DNA from: Pedobacter borealis DSM 19626
Lineage (GTDB): Bacteria > Bacteroidota > Bacteroidia > Sphingobacteriales > Sphingobacteriaceae
Direction: 5' to 3'
DNA: 48,598 bases
NCBI RefSeq assembly: GCF_000708285.2
Contig: NZ_JAUG01000027.1
Span: 1-48,598, forward strand
Shown: piece after piece, positions 8,670-17,995 of the stretch
How positions within the stretch are numbered: position 1 is the stretch's first letter
Layout: every line of letters starts with the position of its first letter
Notes under the pieces: model-generated
Database searches by the model: none
Seen by the model: only the letters and a program-made list of their open reading frames with translations
Told to the model about the DNA's origin: nothing
Translations under genes and position numbers: made by a program

Positions 8670-11176
8670 TATATTCTATAGGTTACGTTAAACATTACAT
8701 TTCTTGGTGTACCGGGGAAAAGGCGTAGATAGTTTTGTGCGCCAACCCAATAGGTTTTATTTAAAATGTTATTCATATTTACAGCCAGTTGCACTTTAGA
8801 ACCAGCAGGCGAATAATAGAGCGCGGCATCTAACAAGGTATAAGCAGGCAGTACAAAATCTCTGATGTACAAGGGAAGTTTCGTACCACTGTACTGTAAA
8901 CCTGCTCCAAAACCTATTCCCTTTAGCTTACGGCTTTCAAAGTTGTAGCGTGTCCATAAACTGGCACTGTGTTTTGGCGTGTTCTGCACCCTTTGACCAA
9001 TTAAATCAGGATTAAAATCATCCTTAATAATGGCATCTACATAACTATAACCCGCATTAAACTGCCAGTTAGACCTGATAAAGCCAGAGGCTTCGAATTC
9101 GACACCACGGCTGCATTGGGCACCGCGTTCTATCAGGCGGTTTACATCCAATGGATCATTTGCATTCATCAATAGGTTTTTCTGGTTGATTTCGAATACC
9201 GAAATGTTAACCATTAAACGTTTATTCAACCATTCGGATTTTGCACCAATCTCTTTTAAATCACTTTCTAAAGGTTTAAAATTGGTGCCTAAAGGTGGCG
9301 GAACAATAACCAGGGTTGAGGTATTGCCTTGCGGCTGGTACCCTTGTAAATAGGTTGCGTAAAGGTTAATGTTTGCGTTTATGGCATAGGTAATTCCGGC
9401 CCTTGGCAAAAGCTTATGCTGATAAATTTTCTTTTCGGTAGCCAATTTGTAATTGCTGTAATCCTCGTACCACTCTTGTCGTAAACCCAATGTTAAGGTA
9501 AGCTGATGATATTTTATCTGATCCTGTAGATACACTGCATTAACCAAATTATATGCAGCCGGAATTTCTGTTTTGGTAAAAACGTAATCGCTTAAATTTT
9601 TAATGGTATAGCTTGGGTTTGCTAGATTAAAGTGCTCTACATTGGGCACTGGTGCATTTATACCATTTACGACCTTAAATAAATAGAGGTCTTTCTTTGT
9701 GGGATCGTACCTAGCTGCAATGGTTCCATCTTTTAAACGGTAGCCCTGAGCTGAGTTTTCGCCACCGCCCCGCAGTTTCTGGGTGTTTATTCTATCGTAC
9801 CCGATTACCAGCTTGTGGCTAAAGCTAAAAGTATTGGCGTTTATACTGAAATAGGCGCTTAGATTGTCGGTTCGCCACTTTTGCTGACGCTGAACGGCAC
9901 GCATGGCTGCTAACGTAGGGATAGGTTGATTGTTTTCATCAACGCCAAAAGCATTGGTAGTTCTATTTTCTAAAAGATCTTCGCTCCAGTTTTGCTTCAT
10001 ATAGGCCACATTAAATACAATATTCTCTGTAAGGTTATGTGAAAAATTGGTCATCAACATTAAATCCTGGCTGTTAAAGCGGTCGTTACTGGCGCCCATA
10101 TTGAAACTGATCGGTGTACTTTTTAGATCTGTTTTACCAGCAATTGCACCAAAAATAGCCTGCCCACGGTCTAACCTCGAATTGCTGTTGTTCATCACCA
10201 CTTCTACATTTAAGCTGGTTCGATCGTTCGGGATGTACGAAAAAGAAGGAGCAATCAGGTAACCCTTTCTGTATTGCAGGTCTCTGAAGCTTTTACTGTC
10301 TTCATAACCTACATTAAGCCGGTAAAGCAGCGTTTTATCTGTGTTTAAAGGGCCTGTAAAATCTAAAGCGCCTCTAATGGTGCTGAAACTTCCGGCCGAG
10401 AGACTAATCTCTTTGCGATCTTCAGTCAGCGGTTTTTTTGTTACCAGATTAATGCTTCCCCCTGGGTCTACACTCGAAAATGTAGCGCTCGCCGGACCTT
10501 TTATTACCTCTATCCGTTCCAGGTTATTGGTTAAAGGCTGGTTAAAATAATATTGGCGGGTACGCATGCCATTAATTATAGCACCCTCTTCGTTCTGGTT
10601 AATTCCCCTGATCGAAAATTGGTTGTAATAGCTGCTTTGTGATACGCTGGTTACATTTTTAACCGCATCGGCCAGTACAGCCGCCTGCCTGTCGGCAATT
10701 AATTCTTTCGAAACCGAAGAAATAGACTGTGGAATGTCCTTGTTCAAAGTAGCTGTTTTAGTGGCCGAAAAAGAATAGTTGCCATAGTACTTTTTGCCAT
10801 TGGTACCTACCACTTCAACGGTCTGCAATTCTTCGTTGGCGCTTTGTAGCACAATTGCATCCAGTTTTAAATCACCAATGTCATTAACGGGGTAAATGCG
10901 ATTAAAAGTGCTGTAGCCTATGGCACTAATGGTGATGGTATAATTGGCCATTTGAGGTAGAATAACTGAGAAATTACCGAGCGAATCGCTACTTGTATTC
11001 AGTTGATCTTTCCCATTCTTAAATTTAATAGTGGCTTTTTGGATAGCTTGATTTTGGATATCGATCACTTTTCCACTCACCTTAATCTGAGCAAAAGTGA
11101 TCAGGCTAAATGTGCTGAAGAGCAATAGCAAACAGATTGAACGGAAAATAGGAAGACCTTTATATATTGGGTACAT
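8669..11176 (-). CDS. TonB-dependent siderophore-type outer-membrane receptor
   Basis: The 835-residue receptor has a signal peptide (about 1-29), a carboxypeptidase-like domain (about 31-110) and a plug (about 140-245) with the motifs IPQSISSVSKELI, FSIRGI and IEVIKGPASATFSSVDPGGSINLVTK in separate blocks. A barrel fills the rest and ends in FNVTYRI. The plug motifs are those of FhuA/FecA-like siderophore receptors rather than SusC. It sits between the ABC ATPase (15-bp gap) and the permeases (TAATG overlap), so outer- and inner-membrane parts are one transcription unit. The likely role is high-affinity uptake of a metal chelate. The small upstream His/Cys protein hints at copper or another soft metal, but this is inference. 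Confidence 0.9.
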   Translation of the reverse strand: MYPIYKGLPIFRSICLLLLFSTFSLITFAQIKVSGKVIDIQNQAIQKATIKFKNGKDQLNTSSDSLGNFSVILPQMANYTITISAIGYSTFNRIYPVNDIGDLKLDAIVLQSANEELQTVEVVGTNGKKYYGNYSFSATKTATLNKDIPQSISSVSKELIADRQAAVLADAVKNVTSVSQSSYYNQFSIRGINQNEEGAIINGMRTRQYYFNQPLTNNLERIEVIKGPASATFSSVDPGGSINLVTKKPLTEDRKEISLSAGSFSTIRGALDFTGPLNTDKTLLYRLNVGYEDSKSFRDLQYRKGYLIAPSFSYIPNDRTSLNVEVVMNNSNSRLDRGQAIFGAIAGKTDLKSTPISFNMGASNDRFNSQDLMLMTNFSHNLTENIVFNVAYMKQNWSEDLLENRTTNAFGVDENNQPIPTLAAMRAVQRQQKWRTDNLSAYFSINANTFSFSHKLVIGYDRINTQKLRGGGENSAQGYRLKDGTIAARYDPTKKDLYLFKVVNGINAPVPNVEHFNLANPSYTIKNLSDYVFTKTEIPAAYNLVNAVYLQDQIKYHQLTLTLGLRQEWYEDYSNYKLATEKKIYQHKLLPRAGITYAINANINLYATYLQGYQPQGNTSTLVIVPPPLGTNFKPLESDLKEIGAKSEWLNKRLMVNISVFEINQKNLLMNANDPLDVNRLIERGAQCSRGVEFEASGFIRSNWQFNAGYSYVDAIIKDDFNPDLIGQRVQNTPKHSASLWTRYNFESRKLKGIGFGAGLQYSGTKLPLYIRDFVLPAYTLLDAALYYSPAGSKVQLAVNMNNILNKTYWVGAQNYLRLFPGTPRNVMFNVTYRI

Positions 11177-11191
11177 GAAATGGATTTGTTT

Positions 11192-11887
11192 TTAAATAGT
11201 TTGTAAGTATAATTCCTGAAGATCGGCTGCAGTGATGTCGCTGGCTTTAAGTGTATGGATTAATTCGCCTTGTTTCATAATGCCAATGTGCGATCCTACA
11301 TTTACCGCATTAAAAATATCGTGCGTAGCCATCAGAATTGATTTACCCTCGGCAGCTAATTGTTTAACCAGTTGGGTAAATTCTGCGGTGGCTTTTGGGT
11401 CTAATCCACTGGTAGGCTCATCCATTAAAATGATTTTTGCATTTTTGGCTAACGCAATTGCAATCCCTACTTTTTGGCGCATGCCTTTACTGAAGCCCGA
11501 TAAATGCTGGTGGTGGGCAGCTTCCTGTAAACCACATTGCTTTAAAAAACCGGTCAAGCTTGAAGTGCCATAGTTAAAGCCTGCCAGTTTAGAAAAATAA
11601 TCGAGGTTTTCGATGGCTGAAAGATTGCTGTAAAGCATAACCACTTCAGGAATGTAGGCGAGATGTTTCCGCCGTTCGTCATCGTGCGCAGAGATTTCCT
11701 CGTTATCGATTAAGATTTTTCCACTACTTGGCTCAATAAAACCTAAAAATAAATTAATGGTAGTGGTTTTTCCGGCACCGTTTTGGCCCAGAAGGCAAAA
11801 TACTTCACCAGGATTAACGGTTAAATTAAGCTGATTTAAGGCGCGGTAAGATTGATAATTTTTGGATAATGAAATGGCTTGAAGCAT
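11192..11887 (-). CDS. ABC transporter ATP-binding protein (CcmA/NosF-like)
   Basis: The 231-residue ATPase has Walker A GQNGAGKTT near residue 33, ABC signature LSGFSKGMRQK near 130, Walker B IILMDEPTSGLD near 155 and the switch His in MATHD. An ATG six codons upstream (11905) would add MRQYFI. I prefer the internal ATG at 11887 because MLQAISLSKNY is the usual start of this family. It is 15 bp upstream of the TonB receptor and drives the two DUF3526-type permeases. The group resembles NosF and antibiotic/ABC-2 ATPases; the cargo is unknown. Confidence 0.88.
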   Translation of the reverse strand: MLQAISLSKNYQSYRALNQLNLTVNPGEVFCLLGQNGAGKTTTINLFLGFIEPSSGKILIDNEEISAHDDERRKHLAYIPEVVMLYSNLSAIENLDYFSKLAGFNYGTSSLTGFLKQCGLQEAAHHQHLSGFSKGMRQKVGIAIALAKNAKIILMDEPTSGLDPKATAEFTQLVKQLAAEGKSILMATHDIFNAVNVGSHIGIMKQGELIHTLKASDITAADLQELYLQTI

Positions 11888-11973
11888 AATAAAATATTGG
11901 CGCATACCAAACAGGCATGTGCATTAAACAGAGTAAATTTGAAGGTTATGAAAAGAAACTTCTTATACGAAGG

Positions 11974-12342
11974 TTAAGCCGTTAGGGTAGGCGGGCCTTT
12001 ATTGGCACAGGATAAGGTATAAACAACAGAATGCCTCATGTGGTAAACGCAGGGTTTAATCGTTGGTTTAACTAAGGATAAAGCAGAGGCAATAGGAGCA
12101 GGAAAATCGAAAAAGTGCGATCGGTGTTTCAATACCTCGCACAATTTACATTTTAGCTTTGCCGAACTCAATTGTTTAAGCAGGTGCGCTTCACTGTAGC
12201 TTTGCTTGCTGTAACCGGTTTTTTCGGCACCATGATGATGCAGGCTTTCTATCAGTGTTGCATTAAGAAATACCGCCAATAGCAATACCGCCCATATACG
12301 GGCAAAAATTTCTTTACGATATGTGTACACTGAATATTTCAA
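11974..12342 (-). CDS. Small membrane-anchored His/Cys protein, DUF2946-like
   Basis: The 122-residue protein has one N-terminal membrane helix or signal (about 14-30). A His cluster LHHHG follows, then CKLCEVLKHRSH near residues 66-77, and the terminus is GPPTL. This pattern (a short secreted protein with His and CxxC motifs and a terminal GPP) resembles DUF2946-type proteins found next to copper-related transport genes. I assign the family only tentatively. It is the first gene of the operon, 86 bp upstream of the ATPase. A perfect -7 box lies only 5 bp upstream of its ATG, so its mRNA may be nearly leaderless. It may bind metal in the periplasm and supports a metal-uptake role for the operon. 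Confidence 0.65.
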   Translation of the reverse strand: MKYSVYTYRKEIFARIWAVLLLAVFLNATLIESLHHHGAEKTGYSKQSYSEAHLLKQLSSAKLKCKLCEVLKHRSHFFDFPAPIASALSLVKPTIKPCVYHMRHSVVYTLSCANKGPPTLTA

Positions 12343-12347
12343 TGCAA

Positions 12348-12377
12348 CAAAGTTACATTTAAAAAATTAAAATCAAA
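12348..12377 (-). promoter_or_regulatory. Bacteroidota promoter of the TonB/ABC operon
   Basis: On the minus strand TTTG (12377-12374), an 18-bp spacer and TAACTTTG (12355-12348) match the -33/-7 consensus TTTG and TAnnTTTG. The box ends 5 bp before the ATG at 12342, which predicts a leaderless or very short leader mRNA. Confidence 0.6.
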
Positions 12378-12565
12378 TCTTTTATTAGGATTGGTTCATT
12401 GACCTGATTATTAAACATTGACCATTAGTTCACTGGCCATAGGTCACTTTCAATAACAGCTGCCAACCACCAACTATTTCTTCAATAGTTCACTTCTCCT
12501 GTCTCTTCAATAATGCAACATTTGTGCTACTTTGCGAAAAATAAGTAAATTGAGCCGTTATTTTT

Positions 12566-13189
12566 TTGCTTAGTATTGCAAAGATATTCCTTATACTAAG
12601 GAAACCTGATAATTTACAACTATGGCCTGATAGTTTGCTTGTTAGCGATATGCAAAGCAATGATCGGTCTGCGTTTGAAAAAATTTACAACAGGTATTGG
12701 AGCAAGTTATATTTATCAGCCTATCATATTTTACGCAATAGGGAGGCCGCTGAAGATATTATCCAAGAAATATTTGTAAGCCTTTGGTTAAAACGGGAAT
12801 ATACCTCAGTCGATAATCTCAATAATTATCTGTTTACTTCTGTTCGTTTTCAGGTATTTAAAGCCATTAGAGATGGGAAGTTACTCACCGATTTACTTCA
12901 TGATACCGACCTTTTGGTGAGCCCTCACAATGCCGAAAATGCTTTTGCTGAAAAAGAGATTGCACAACGTTTAGATGAGAGTATTGAGCTGCTACCTCAA
13001 AAATGTAAAGAAATTTTTATCCTGAGCAGAAAAGAGCATCTTAGTGTAAAAGAAATTGCCGAGCGATTAAACCTTTCACCAAAAACGGTAGAGAACCAGA
13101 TTACCATTGCATTACGCCGCCTGCGTACCGATATGGGCGAATTCTTATTTTGGGCCATTTTATTACTGGCCGGCATCTGGGATAAATAA
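12566..13189 (+). CDS. ECF sigma-70 factor, Bacteroidota FecI-like group
   Basis: The protein has up to 207 residues. Sigma region 2 runs from FEKIYNRYWSKLY to EDIIQEIFVSLW (about 38-75). Region 4 has LPQKCKEIFILSR and a helix-turn-helix in SVKEIAERLNLSPKTVENQI (about 138-180). The C-terminus ends in a short hydrophobic stretch. The frame begins at TTG; no ATG precedes conserved region 2 except at 12650, which would cut into the conserved SLLVSDMQ segment, so the start is uncertain. It is followed by a FecR anti-sigma factor, the standard pair that controls a susC-type receptor. Here no susCD follows on this strand. Confidence 0.88.
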   Translation: MLSIAKIFLILRKPDNLQLWPDSLLVSDMQSNDRSAFEKIYNRYWSKLYLSAYHILRNREAAEDIIQEIFVSLWLKREYTSVDNLNNYLFTSVRFQVFKAIRDGKLLTDLLHDTDLLVSPHNAENAFAEKEIAQRLDESIELLPQKCKEIFILSRKEHLSVKEIAERLNLSPKTVENQITIALRRLRTDMGEFLFWAILLLAGIWDK

Positions 13190-13348
13190 ATCAGTCCCTA
13201 TCCTCTCCTGCAAATTTCAATCTGATTGTTTACAACAACTTAACTTTGTTTAATTTTAATTGGCTGTTTTATAGTGTGTTATGTGAAATTTAAAATTTCT
13301 TTTGGGGGATGTACTTCGGTTTGGGTACATACACCAAACCACAAGCAA

Positions 13349-14494
13349 TTGAAAAAAGCAGAATTAACAAGTTTAACAGAAAAATACATAGCTGGTACTG
13401 CCAGTGGAGAAGAACGCCTTAAGTTAGAATCCTGGTACAACGATCAATTGAACCAAAATACTTTGGCGGATGAAAAACAGATTGATGAAGAAGATCAAAT
13501 TGAAGTAGGCGAAAAGATTTTTAATAAGATTAATCAACAAATAGATCAGCAAGAGAAAAAACGACCGAGCAGGTATTTTTATCGTATAGCTGTTGCCGCC
13601 TCATTAATTGCCGTTTTAGGATTTGGTTGGTTTATTTTAAGTAAACGTACCGATCTTAAAAAAATAAATAAATCAGCTAGCTTAATCAAACCCGGTGGCA
13701 ATAAAGCCTTTTTAACACTTGCCGATGGAACTAAAATTAATTTAGATCAGGCGCTAAATGGCACAATAGCCAGGCAGGAGGGAATTCAGATTACCAAAAC
13801 AGCTGATGGACAATTGGTTTATACCATTTTAGAAAATAAATCAAGCTCGGCTAAACCAGGATTAAACACCATCAGTACACCAGCTGGCGGCCAGTATCAG
13901 GTTACGCTGCCCGATGGGACCAAAGTTTGGCTAAATGCGCTGTCATCATTAAAATACCCTACCACTTTTACAGGCAAATACAGAATGGTCGAGCTTACTG
14001 GTGAAGGTTATTTCGAAGTAGCTAAGAATAAAAACAAGCCTTTTAAACTTAAAACAACAAATCAAGAAGTAAGCGTTTTGGGTACCCATTTTAATGTGAG
14101 TGCCTATGCAGATGATGCCGAAATTAAAACAACCCTTGTAGAAGGTGGGGTAGCCGTTAAAAACTTTAATCCGCAGGCCACAGGTTTGCTAAAACCCGGG
14201 CAGCTGGCTGTTTTTCACGGTACAGGTTTCAAAGTGAGCAATGTTGATGTAGAAGAATATATCGCCTGGAAAAATGGGTTCTTTATGTTCAATAATGAAG
14301 GGATTAAAGAAGCCATGCAAAAATTGGCCAGGTGGTACGACGTTGATATCGAATATGTTGGTGATTTTGATGGGATTTATTTCGGAGGATCTTTTTCTAA
14401 ACACAATAACCTGCAGGAAACCTTAAAAATATTAGAATCTACCGATAAGTTTAAATTTAAAATAGAAGGAAGGAGGATTAAAATTTTAAAATAA
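13349..14494 (+). CDS. FecR-family anti-sigma factor
   Basis: The protein has an N-terminal cytoplasmic domain (ELTSLTEKYIAGTASGEER), one membrane helix (RIAVAASLIAVLGFGWFIL, near residue 75-93) and a periplasmic FecR domain with VTLPDGTKVWLNALSSLKYP and GEGYFEVAK. The C-terminal DUF4974/STN-like domain ends in KIEGRRIKIL. The frame is open from GTG 13274 (406 residues), but the first 25 codons read like leader; TTG 13349 gives the usual start just before KKAELTSL. It should hold the adjacent ECF sigma factor until a TonB receptor signals. The C-terminus is complete, yet the receptor gene normally found next is absent and a truncated PAP2 gene takes its place. Confidence 0.87.
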   Translation: MKKAELTSLTEKYIAGTASGEERLKLESWYNDQLNQNTLADEKQIDEEDQIEVGEKIFNKINQQIDQQEKKRPSRYFYRIAVAASLIAVLGFGWFILSKRTDLKKINKSASLIKPGGNKAFLTLADGTKINLDQALNGTIARQEGIQITKTADGQLVYTILENKSSSAKPGLNTISTPAGGQYQVTLPDGTKVWLNALSSLKYPTTFTGKYRMVELTGEGYFEVAKNKNKPFKLKTTNQEVSVLGTHFNVSAYADDAEIKTTLVEGGVAVKNFNPQATGLLKPGQLAVFHGTGFKVSNVDVEEYIAWKNGFFMFNNEGIKEAMQKLARWYDVDIEYVGDFDGIYFGGSFSKHNNLQETLKILESTDKFKFKIEGRRIKILK

Positions 14495-14507
14495 CCCGTT
14501 AAGTTTT

Positions 14508-15071
14508 AATCTGAAAAACGGAAACAGTACTGCATTTTTAGATGTATTAACCGGGTTTTTCTACCTCATGTGGGTACCTGTTCCGCTGGCATTTGCTACT
14601 TATCTTTTCTTTAAGAATAAGGAACAGTTTGTTCGGTTTTCGCTCACCTTTGTTTGGGTAAATCTGTTAGGATTTGTGTTGTACTACGCTTTTCCGGCTG
14701 CACCACCATGGTATGTACAGGAACATGGCTTCGAATTTATCGCGAAAACAGCTGGCAATACCGCTGGATTGGCCTGCTTTGACCATTATTTTAACATTAC
14801 ACTTTTTCATGGCATATACAGCAAAGGTTCTAATGTATTTGCGACCATGCCATCGCTACATTCATCCTATCCTGTTATTGTTGTTTATTATGGTTTAAAA
14901 AACCGCTTGGGGAAAATCAATATTTTCTTTGTTACTATAATGCTCGGGATCTGGTTTTCGGCCGTTTATACCAGTCATCATTATACCCTTGATGTATTAG
15001 CCGGTTTAAGCTGCGCCATATTGGGTATTATCTCTTTCAATTATTTAATGCTATTTAATGCGCAATACTAA
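14508..15071 (+). pseudogene. 5'-truncated PAP2-superfamily gene (AUR1/inositol-phosphotransferase-like)
   Basis: From the first ATG (14568) this gives 167 residues with several membrane helices and the PAP2 motifs MPSLHSSYP (about 98-106) and SHHYTLDVLAG (about 137-147). The group resembles inositol-phosphorylceramide-synthase-like PAP2 proteins, which are roughly 300 residues long. Coding sequence continues in frame upstream of the ATG (TAFLDVLTGFFYL, from about 14526) and stays open to the FecR stop without a start codon. The N-terminal membrane half and KxxxxxxRP-equivalent region are lost. The junction lies between the FecR stop (14494) and about 14530. Probably inactive; expression from ATG 14568 is possible. 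Confidence 0.75.
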
Positions 15072-15119
15072 GCTGAAACAGCTTGTAGCGAATATGATAA
15101 GCGCCATTCGTAATTAAAA

Positions 15120-15159
15120 AAGCCCAATATCCGATCTTAAACAATCAGCTATTGGGCTT
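15120..15159. terminator. Bidirectional terminator hairpin
   Basis: The 10-bp arms AAGCCCAATA and TATTGGGCTT enclose a 20-nt loop between the convergent PAP2 remnant and the phosphoesterase gene. A run of A precedes the stem (15116-15121), giving a T-tract for minus-strand transcripts. Confidence 0.7.
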
Positions 15160-15247
15160 AGGGGCACAAGTTATTGGAATTAGGAATGAAACTAATTATT
15201 TAACACTTATTCATTAGTTTGAGCATGTGATCTGGTGCTCAATATTA

Positions 15248-16174
15248 TTAGAAAGTGTGTGGGAAATATTCATTTTCAACTGTTCCATCATCGTACATTT
15301 TAAGTATTGCATACCCGGGAGGTGTTTCCAGGTAATAACCAGGGCCTGCCGATTCTGCATCGCCCTTGCCCCACCAAAAACCACTCATGGCTCCATTGCA
15401 ACAGTATCGAACACCATTGTAAACGGTTTGATCGGAAAGATGGTTATGGCCGCTCAGGCAGATTTTTACCTTATCCCGGTGTTTGTAGAAGAGATCTTTC
15501 AGTTTTTTACAATCCGAATGTCCGCCACCAACCAATACCTGGGTGGTGCCCAGGATTGGATAATGTGACATAAGCAGGGTAGGTGTACCAGCAGGCAGGT
15601 TTTTTAATTCCTGCTCAAGCCAGTTATACTGCTCATCATCAAGCGAAATTTTGCTGTTATTTCCATCAAGGATAATAAAATGCCAGTTCTTTTTGGAGAA
15701 ACTATAATAACGGTTAGGAATCTTTAGCCGTTTCACCACATAGTTCTTGCCATACATTTCATCCTCTTTTGTAGGTGCTTTCCACCAGGTATCATGGTTG
15801 CCTATACAACTGTGTATTTCGTATTGATCAATTGCTTTAATGCAATCATCCCAAATACCCCATTGTTCGGTTACCTGATTGCGCACTACATTATCGTAAG
15901 AAGCATCGTTAATCGAATCTCCTCCGTTTAAGAAGAAATCAACTTTATGTTTGCTGATAATCTGTTTTAAACATGCTTTAAATCGCTCAGGAGCATTTTC
16001 TCCTGCACGTATGTGCACATCGGTAATATGTGGAACAGTAAGCATCAGTTTTTTGCCTTTTGGTTTATCCAAAAGTGCTTCTGAAGCCAGCGCTGGTAAT
16101 GTACCTGAAAATGCAGCACCTGCTGAGATCCCTATGGCCTTTAGTAAAGACCTTCTTTTTATTTCTGTCATCAT
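15248..16174 (-). CDS. Calcineurin-like metallophosphoesterase, Tat-type signal
   Basis: The 308-residue phosphoesterase has the full metal-site set in order: DVH near residue 54, GGDS near 86, GNHD near 125, SHYP near 202 and GHNH near 240. The N-terminus KRRSLLKAIGISAGAAFSG is a twin-arginine-like export signal, so the enzyme should work in the periplasm after folding with its metals. The frame extends to TTG 16180, but ATG 16174 overlaps the susD stop as TAATG and is the better start. As third gene of susC-susD-phosphoesterase it likely hydrolyses a phosphate ester in the substrate imported by the SusCD complex. Confidence 0.92.
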   Translation of the reverse strand: MMTEIKRRSLLKAIGISAGAAFSGTLPALASEALLDKPKGKKLMLTVPHITDVHIRAGENAPERFKACLKQIISKHKVDFFLNGGDSINDASYDNVVRNQVTEQWGIWDDCIKAIDQYEIHSCIGNHDTWWKAPTKEDEMYGKNYVVKRLKIPNRYYSFSKKNWHFIILDGNNSKISLDDEQYNWLEQELKNLPAGTPTLLMSHYPILGTTQVLVGGGHSDCKKLKDLFYKHRDKVKICLSGHNHLSDQTVYNGVRYCCNGAMSGFWWGKGDAESAGPGYYLETPPGYAILKMYDDGTVENEYFPHTF

Positions 16175-17964
16175 TACCAACCAAAAATTTGTTTCAGTTT
16201 AGGGTTTAGGATTACTTGTTGTTGCGGAATAGGGCGATAATAAAATTTTGGTTCCTCAAAAATTCTAACCACATTTTCTGTTACGATATTACCTCCAGTG
16301 TTGCCGTTCTTTAAATAAACCGTTGCATCAGTTCCGATTAATCCTGCACGGTAATAAATAAGTTTTATCCCAAGTGAGTTTTTTTCTTTCTGGTCTTCGC
16401 CAGGTATGGTTGCCGTTCTGTCAATCAGAATAATATCATCAACTCCGTCACCAGTAAGGTCGTATTTGCCCAATCCAGCGAAGTACATGCCTTCAGGACT
16501 TTTGGTAAGCAGTTTACCCACCTTCCAGCGCATTAAATCATCAAAGCGCATGTTTTCGAAAGCATATTCTACCCTGCGTTCCCTTCTAATTTCAAGTATA
16601 ACACCTGCGTTAGCGGTAACATTTGGATATTGCAACTGCAATGCTGGATCAGGATTTGCATTTGCCGTTGCCAGATTAAGATCAGGCAAGCCTGCTCTTC
16701 TACGAAGCAGATTTACCGATTGGTCTAGCTGGGTTTGTGTTAGTGTACCTAATTCGGCAAGTGCTTCAGCATAGGTTAATAGCACTTCTGCATAACGGTA
16801 TACCGGAAAATCTACACTATTTAAGATCGAGTTATCGGTACTGTTTACATAACCTTTCAACTGATGGTAACCTGTAAAGTTTTTATTTAAGCGCTGAATA
16901 TATGGTGTAGGATCCGGTACTCTTATCCACCCCGGGTAAACCATGGTCTGCGACATCCGTGGATCGCGGTTTTTAAATTCTGCTACAAAACCCAATTGTG
17001 CGTAGTTTGCTACATCAGTAAACCTACTTCCATCTCTCATTAAGTAGGTTTGTAACAGATCTTTCGCTGGTGCCTGCTCATAATCGCCAAATACCGTCGA
17101 ATTCACATTCTGGCTTTTACTCTTACTTAGGTCGAAGATGTTAACTAATATCACTTCGCTATTGGCAGTTAAATCCTGACTGGAGAAAAGCGTTGCATAA
17201 TCTTGTTCCGGCTTTCCTGTATTGTAAATGTTAAACTTTTTGCCAGCGATGATCTCACCAGAAATTCTTGCTGCAGTTTCTAAAAAAGTATTTGCCGAAC
17301 TGCTTAAATTCAGTTCGTTATGGTATTTACGATAAGTACCCTCGTAAAGTGCTGCCCGCGCATATAAGGTAGCTACTGCCCATTTTCCTGGGGTACCTAC
17401 CGGAACACTTTCCCTTACGTTTTTATAGGCAAAATCAAGGTCTGCCATTATACTGTCGGCAATCAATGTCCTTGGATCGCGGGCTTTGTAAAGTTCATCA
17501 TCACCTGGTTCCAATGTACCCGAATACCAGGGTACATCAGAAAAACGCTTTACTTTGTCTAAATAGAATTCCGCACGATAATACCTGGCCAAACCTGCAT
17601 AGTGGTTTTTAACGGAAGCAGAAACCTGTGCTTTTCCATAGTTTTCCAGAAAGTAGTTAATGTTTCTTAATCTGCCCCAGCTCCAGCCAGATGTAATATT
17701 CTGGGCATTCGTGTTACCCGTCATGACATTTTTTATCTCAACTGCCGCGGTGGTGGCTACGTTATCTGTACTCTGATCGTTAAGATAAGTATTGCGGTCT
17801 GGCTGAGAGAGTAGGCCATTTACGTAAAGTGAAAGATCACTTTCGGTATTAAAGAACAGGTTAGGTGAGATGGATGTTTGTGGAAAACGGTCCAGCCCAG
17901 CTTTTTTACAGGCTGCGAGCATACCCGCAGCTGCAATAAATACGATATATATAAACTTTTTCAT
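16174..17964 (-). CDS. SusD/RagB-family outer-membrane lipoprotein
   Basis: The 596-residue SusD homologue has a lipoprotein signal ending in the lipobox LAAC (Cys19). A helical TPR-like SusD fold is suggested by WSWGRLRNINYFLENY (about 92-107), the conserved YRAEFYLDKVKRFSDVPWY block and the C-terminal RRERRVEYAFENMRFDDLMRW block. SusD proteins sit on the cell surface and close over the SusC barrel. It lies 31 bp downstream of susC and overlaps the phosphoesterase start (TAATG). Intact. The ligand is unknown, but the exported phosphoesterase suggests a phosphorylated compound. Confidence 0.95.
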   Translation of the reverse strand: MKKFIYIVFIAAAGMLAACKKAGLDRFPQTSISPNLFFNTESDLSLYVNGLLSQPDRNTYLNDQSTDNVATTAAVEIKNVMTGNTNAQNITSGWSWGRLRNINYFLENYGKAQVSASVKNHYAGLARYYRAEFYLDKVKRFSDVPWYSGTLEPGDDELYKARDPRTLIADSIMADLDFAYKNVRESVPVGTPGKWAVATLYARAALYEGTYRKYHNELNLSSSANTFLETAARISGEIIAGKKFNIYNTGKPEQDYATLFSSQDLTANSEVILVNIFDLSKSKSQNVNSTVFGDYEQAPAKDLLQTYLMRDGSRFTDVANYAQLGFVAEFKNRDPRMSQTMVYPGWIRVPDPTPYIQRLNKNFTGYHQLKGYVNSTDNSILNSVDFPVYRYAEVLLTYAEALAELGTLTQTQLDQSVNLLRRRAGLPDLNLATANANPDPALQLQYPNVTANAGVILEIRRERRVEYAFENMRFDDLMRWKVGKLLTKSPEGMYFAGLGKYDLTGDGVDDIILIDRTATIPGEDQKEKNSLGIKLIYYRAGLIGTDATVYLKNGNTGGNIVTENVVRIFEEPKFYYRPIPQQQVILNPKLKQIFGW

Positions 17965-17995
17965 TTTTAAAATGATTTAAATGTGAGGGCTTAGG

